Below are positions 60,660 through 64,000 of a DNA stretch of 64,000 bases, piece after piece. Within the stretch, counting starts at the first letter, position 1; each line of letters starts with the position of its first letter. Origin of the DNA: Epinephelus fuscoguttatus (taxonomy: Eukaryota; Chordata; Actinopteri; Perciformes; Serranidae); contig NC_064756.1 in NCBI RefSeq assembly GCF_011397635.1, positions 36,993,133 through 37,057,132 on the forward strand. The letters are read 5' to 3'. Made by a program: the position numbers and the translations under genes. Below the pieces are notes generated by a model. The model was given only the letters and a program-made list of their open reading frames with translations, had not been told where the DNA came from and searched no databases.

Positions 60660-63600
60660 CTTGTGAGTTCCTGGCATGTGTGCTGCGTTGCCTGGCAACA
60701 GACTGGGGGATCTTTTTTTCGCGGAGCTACACAACATACTTAATAATGTATTTCATCACCTTTTGTTAACATTTCCTTACTCAGCATTGCTGTTTAAGCT
60801 GTTGTTGAAGTGTTGTATAAAAGTAATATCACACTCGAGGTCGTGATGTTGTACTGTATATCGTCACGGCCTCCGCCCTGCATTTTGACTTATTCCCATG
60901 TGGCACTCCTCCCTTTGATGGCATATGATGCTCAACATTAACCTTATGATCAGCAGCGATGTTGCTGCACTTGTTACCACTCCTCTAATATAAGTGCAGA
61001 CTAGCAGGGAAGGAGCACGGATTGCTAACGTTAGCCTACATAGCACCACTAGTGGCCTGGTTATGAACATAGACTGAAGCAGGCCACTAGCAATTAATGA
61101 GTTGTTTGATATTTTTTGATCGATTGATAGCATGAAACTTAAGTTGTGAATGGATTGCAAGTGTCCATACTTTTCTACCTCCAGATAAATGCCAAGTGTC
61201 GTGGTAATACATTACTGGCAAAGTTATGTCTGTTTACGTAAATGCCATCAATGATGATGATGAGGATACTGATTGGGGTCTTGAAGGGTTGTCCCATTTC
61301 AAAGAGGAAGATTTCAACTACTACCTCTTGTAACTCAAGAGGCAAGGTGGCACCTGAAAATGAGGGGTAGGGGTAAAAACAGGAAGCAGGATCGTGTCTT
61401 ACTCTTGACTAACTACTGGAAATCTGAGTGATTACCAGTACTTAGAGAAATATGCCACCATGGCAGAAAAAGAAAAACTGTAAGCTTGGAAGAAATCGTT
61501 TCACCCTGTTAAAGAACTTAAAAGGCCATTTTACAGAGAACTGTGCTGCTAAAGTTACAATGTTTGATTAAAATGTCATCCTTCCAACATGGTGACCTTG
61601 AAGCCTCTAGTAAACAAACGCACCATGACAGGCCTCTATTTTAGACAGAGACATGTAGGTGGGTTGAAAACTTGCCTGTAACTGACCTAAAATACCCCTC
61701 GGCTCTCTGACTGAGCTTAGCATAGGCGTGCCACGCCACTGCTATGTGCAGCATACCCATTGTGATCCCTTGGAAAAAAGAACACCCTCCACTCAATCCA
61801 ACGTGAAGGTCAATTTGTCTTTGCATCTGCCAAAGCCAGCTGAGATAACAATAGACTCCCATGAGCCCGATAAATGTACCACTGCATGAATGAAGCAGGC
61901 TTCTGGTAAGAGACGGAGCCAAAGTTTTTGATCACACTATTTTTTTCTCCCCACAGTGCAGTGATTAACTTCATTACACTCAAATCCTACTCAGCAACTC
62001 CTAAAGTCTCGTGGAGAATGGTATTAACTTGTGCAGAGGTATAAGCCTGGGGCAAATTTTTAGAACAGTTTTATCATTCGTGTGCCAGAGTTACATGCTG
62101 GCGTTGATGACTAAAGAAACTTGCCACACTATTTATAGGATAATCTCATGAAATCCCCCATCACTCTCAACCCACCCTCACCCTCCCATTTATAATTATC
62201 CTGCAGACTTTGTTCTCCTCTCTCCCTGTTCTTCCCTGACACATAGTGGAACTTAATGGAACTTCCTGTTTATCTATCAAAGGTCCTGCACACCCACGCA
62301 AGAGCCTTGAGTCAGCCTCGTTGATTAGAGCTCAGTTCAAGACGACAGTGAGGGAGTTATCGGTCAAACATACACAGTCACAAGATCTAATCAGTGTAAG
62401 TGTAGAGTCAGAGACTTGTGAAATGCTTTGCATTTTTAGTGTTCCTACTACGCTGAATGGAACAGGGTGGAATTTGATTTAGCAATTTCCAGGTCTTCAT
62501 AAGTATGGAAAAATATTTGTTTTTTCCAGAATATTGGTCCTACTCTGTTTTTTTAAATCTAAAATTATAAATTTCCAAGAATAATTTGTTCACACATGTG
62601 GAGGTCATAGTGTTTGGAGCAGGCACGCGCAAACAGAAAGGTGGCTGAACTGAAAGCCGTGCTAACAGTGCTAAAGACAGAGCTGACATTGTTTTGTTTG
62701 GAACCAGAGGGAGGACATCACGCTTCCAAGATGATGCTGTCCTGACCCACAGTGGTAACCACCGTATGAGCACGGTGCAGACTGGCAGCGATTAGCTAGC
62801 AAGAAGCTTGGATTAGGACACACACGTTGAGTGAATTCTTTCTCTGCTTAGGTTGCCATCACTCATATCTTTACATAGCGAATAGATGTTTGCTGCTGTA
62901 TTAATGCTCTGAATCTCGTAGAACCCTTAAGCATGTCCGAGTTTTTTATAAGTTAAGCAGTGATTTAGTTATCACAAAAGTAAATGGACTATCTCTTCTG
63001 CATAAGGAAACCTTTATGGCTGCATTCTTCATTGTTTCCATGGACACAGTGCATAAACAAGGCTGCACAGGCAGTGTGAATGTGATTTAACTTTTTCAAC
63101 TCATTTTAACTGTTTGTGCTGAGATTGCAAATATGGTCTAAAAAAATCTACTGAAAAGTCTGGAAATTTGAGTCTGGAAAAGTATGGAATTCTAAAATGG
63201 AAAATGTGGCACCCTGCACTCTCGAGTCCAGGCTTTTCAAAAGATAGTGTCAGTGGCATGTAACTAAAATCAACAGTCCCATGACATAGACAAATTGCCC
63301 AAACACTGTCAAAAAAGTGGGAGTGACTCTTAAGATGCAAAAAGTATTGATTTATTCAATGTACAAAAGATGACAGTGACAGGTTTTCACAAAGGACCAT
63401 CGTCAGCACAACTTACCAAAGTATAAACCCTGAGAGGGTTTATCATGGATGTATATGGTGTCTTTGATTATGAAATTATCCTGTCTTCAGCACAGAGGGA
63501 ACTGTTCTTGTATTAAGGTCCTGGCATGCACCAATTGAGGAGATGACATCATCATTACCCAGACACTAACATTTTTAAAAAAAACTGCACAAGTAGGGTT

Positions 63601-64000
63601 AAAAAATTCTCTGTTTTAGTGATTTAAAACTGCATTTACATGTCGACAAGAGGCCAAATCATAAAGGACAATATTCATTATCAAAAACATCTGTATAGGT
63701 GTAGACAGGGCCTGCCTTTACTGTGAGTTCTAGGTTTGCATTTTATGTCCTTGTTGAAGGTCCAGAGCTGAAATGCTGACCAAGTAAAATGTTAATTTAA
63801 TATTGTATACAAGTTGTCCTAAATATGTCGGTGCCTCAAGGTTATAATTATGAACCATATCTTGTAATACAGAGTGTAGAAATAAACAACATCATTCAAC
63901 TTGTCGCTAAATATGTCAGTGCAACAAATGTGCAATTATTTTCAGCTATTTATAAAATACATTTAGTTTGTTTTTTAAGAAACATGCTGTCCTTTAGGGG
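60660..64000. other. intergenic DNA without recognised genes
   Basis: No exon with a recognisable family was found. The minus-strand frame 61641-61922 is Cys/Trp-rich and unlike any family I know. Text around 63330-63420 (TCACAAAGGACCATCGTCAG) looks like an interspersed repeat. Confidence 0.4.

Noticed and set aside
61641..61922. 93-codon minus-strand frame rich in Cys, Trp and His
   Set aside because: No family resemblance and no splice or regulatory context. A chance frame is likely.

Overview
This window is vertebrate genomic DNA, almost certainly from a spiny-rayed (percomorph-type) teleost fish. It is AT-rich and its introns run from about 100 bp to over 15 kb. It is dense in microsatellites and in repeat families typical of fish: Tc1-like, hAT-like and Harbinger-like DNA elements, non-LTR retrotransposon pieces, a tRNA-derived SINE, and a family of inverted-repeat elements flanked by TTAA. 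There are no operons, Shine-Dalgarno sites, rRNA genes or CRISPR arrays. Gene models were built by hand from reading frame, splice sites and intron phase, and by recall of the protein families. No database search was run.

Two protein-coding genes are clear and lie head-to-head. On the minus strand (48057 down to 5356) is an EMAP-like microtubule-associated protein gene, best read as eml2. It has 22 coding exons whose phases agree throughout and encodes 819 residues: an N-terminal trimerising coiled coil, a basic Ser-rich linker, the HELP motif and a tandem WD40 propeller. A second first exon at 25448-25464 splices in frame onto the 29-nt exon 5. It gives a 647-residue form without the coiled coil, very like the 649-residue human EML2 form. 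A third possible first exon lies at 39989-39995.

On the plus strand (51986-56067) is rhbdd1 (RHBDL4), an ER rhomboid protease of 343 residues in seven coding exons. Ser144 and His195 fall exactly where they do in the human enzyme, and a ubiquitin-interacting motif and a C-terminal p97/VCP-binding motif are present. An upstream non-coding exon probably ends at 51027. The two start codons are about 3.9 kb apart.

Layout: 1-5138, 3' flank of eml2 with an unidentified 54-codon ORF and repeats; 5139-48057, eml2 and its repeat-filled introns, including an interrupted 21-bp minisatellite (11860-12856), a 5'-truncated LINE with clear target-site duplications (19909-21439) and a 309-bp near-palindrome (5645-5953); 48058-51985, the shared promoter region and rhbdd1 5' end; 51986-57243, rhbdd1; 57244-64000, intergenic DNA with a second Tc1-like copy and another TTAA-flanked element. 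No wholly new coding system is evident. The most useful observations are the alternative eml2 first exons, the expanded PPGY repeat in rhbdd1, the TTAA-flanked family, and a repeat carrying a perfect oestrogen response element.
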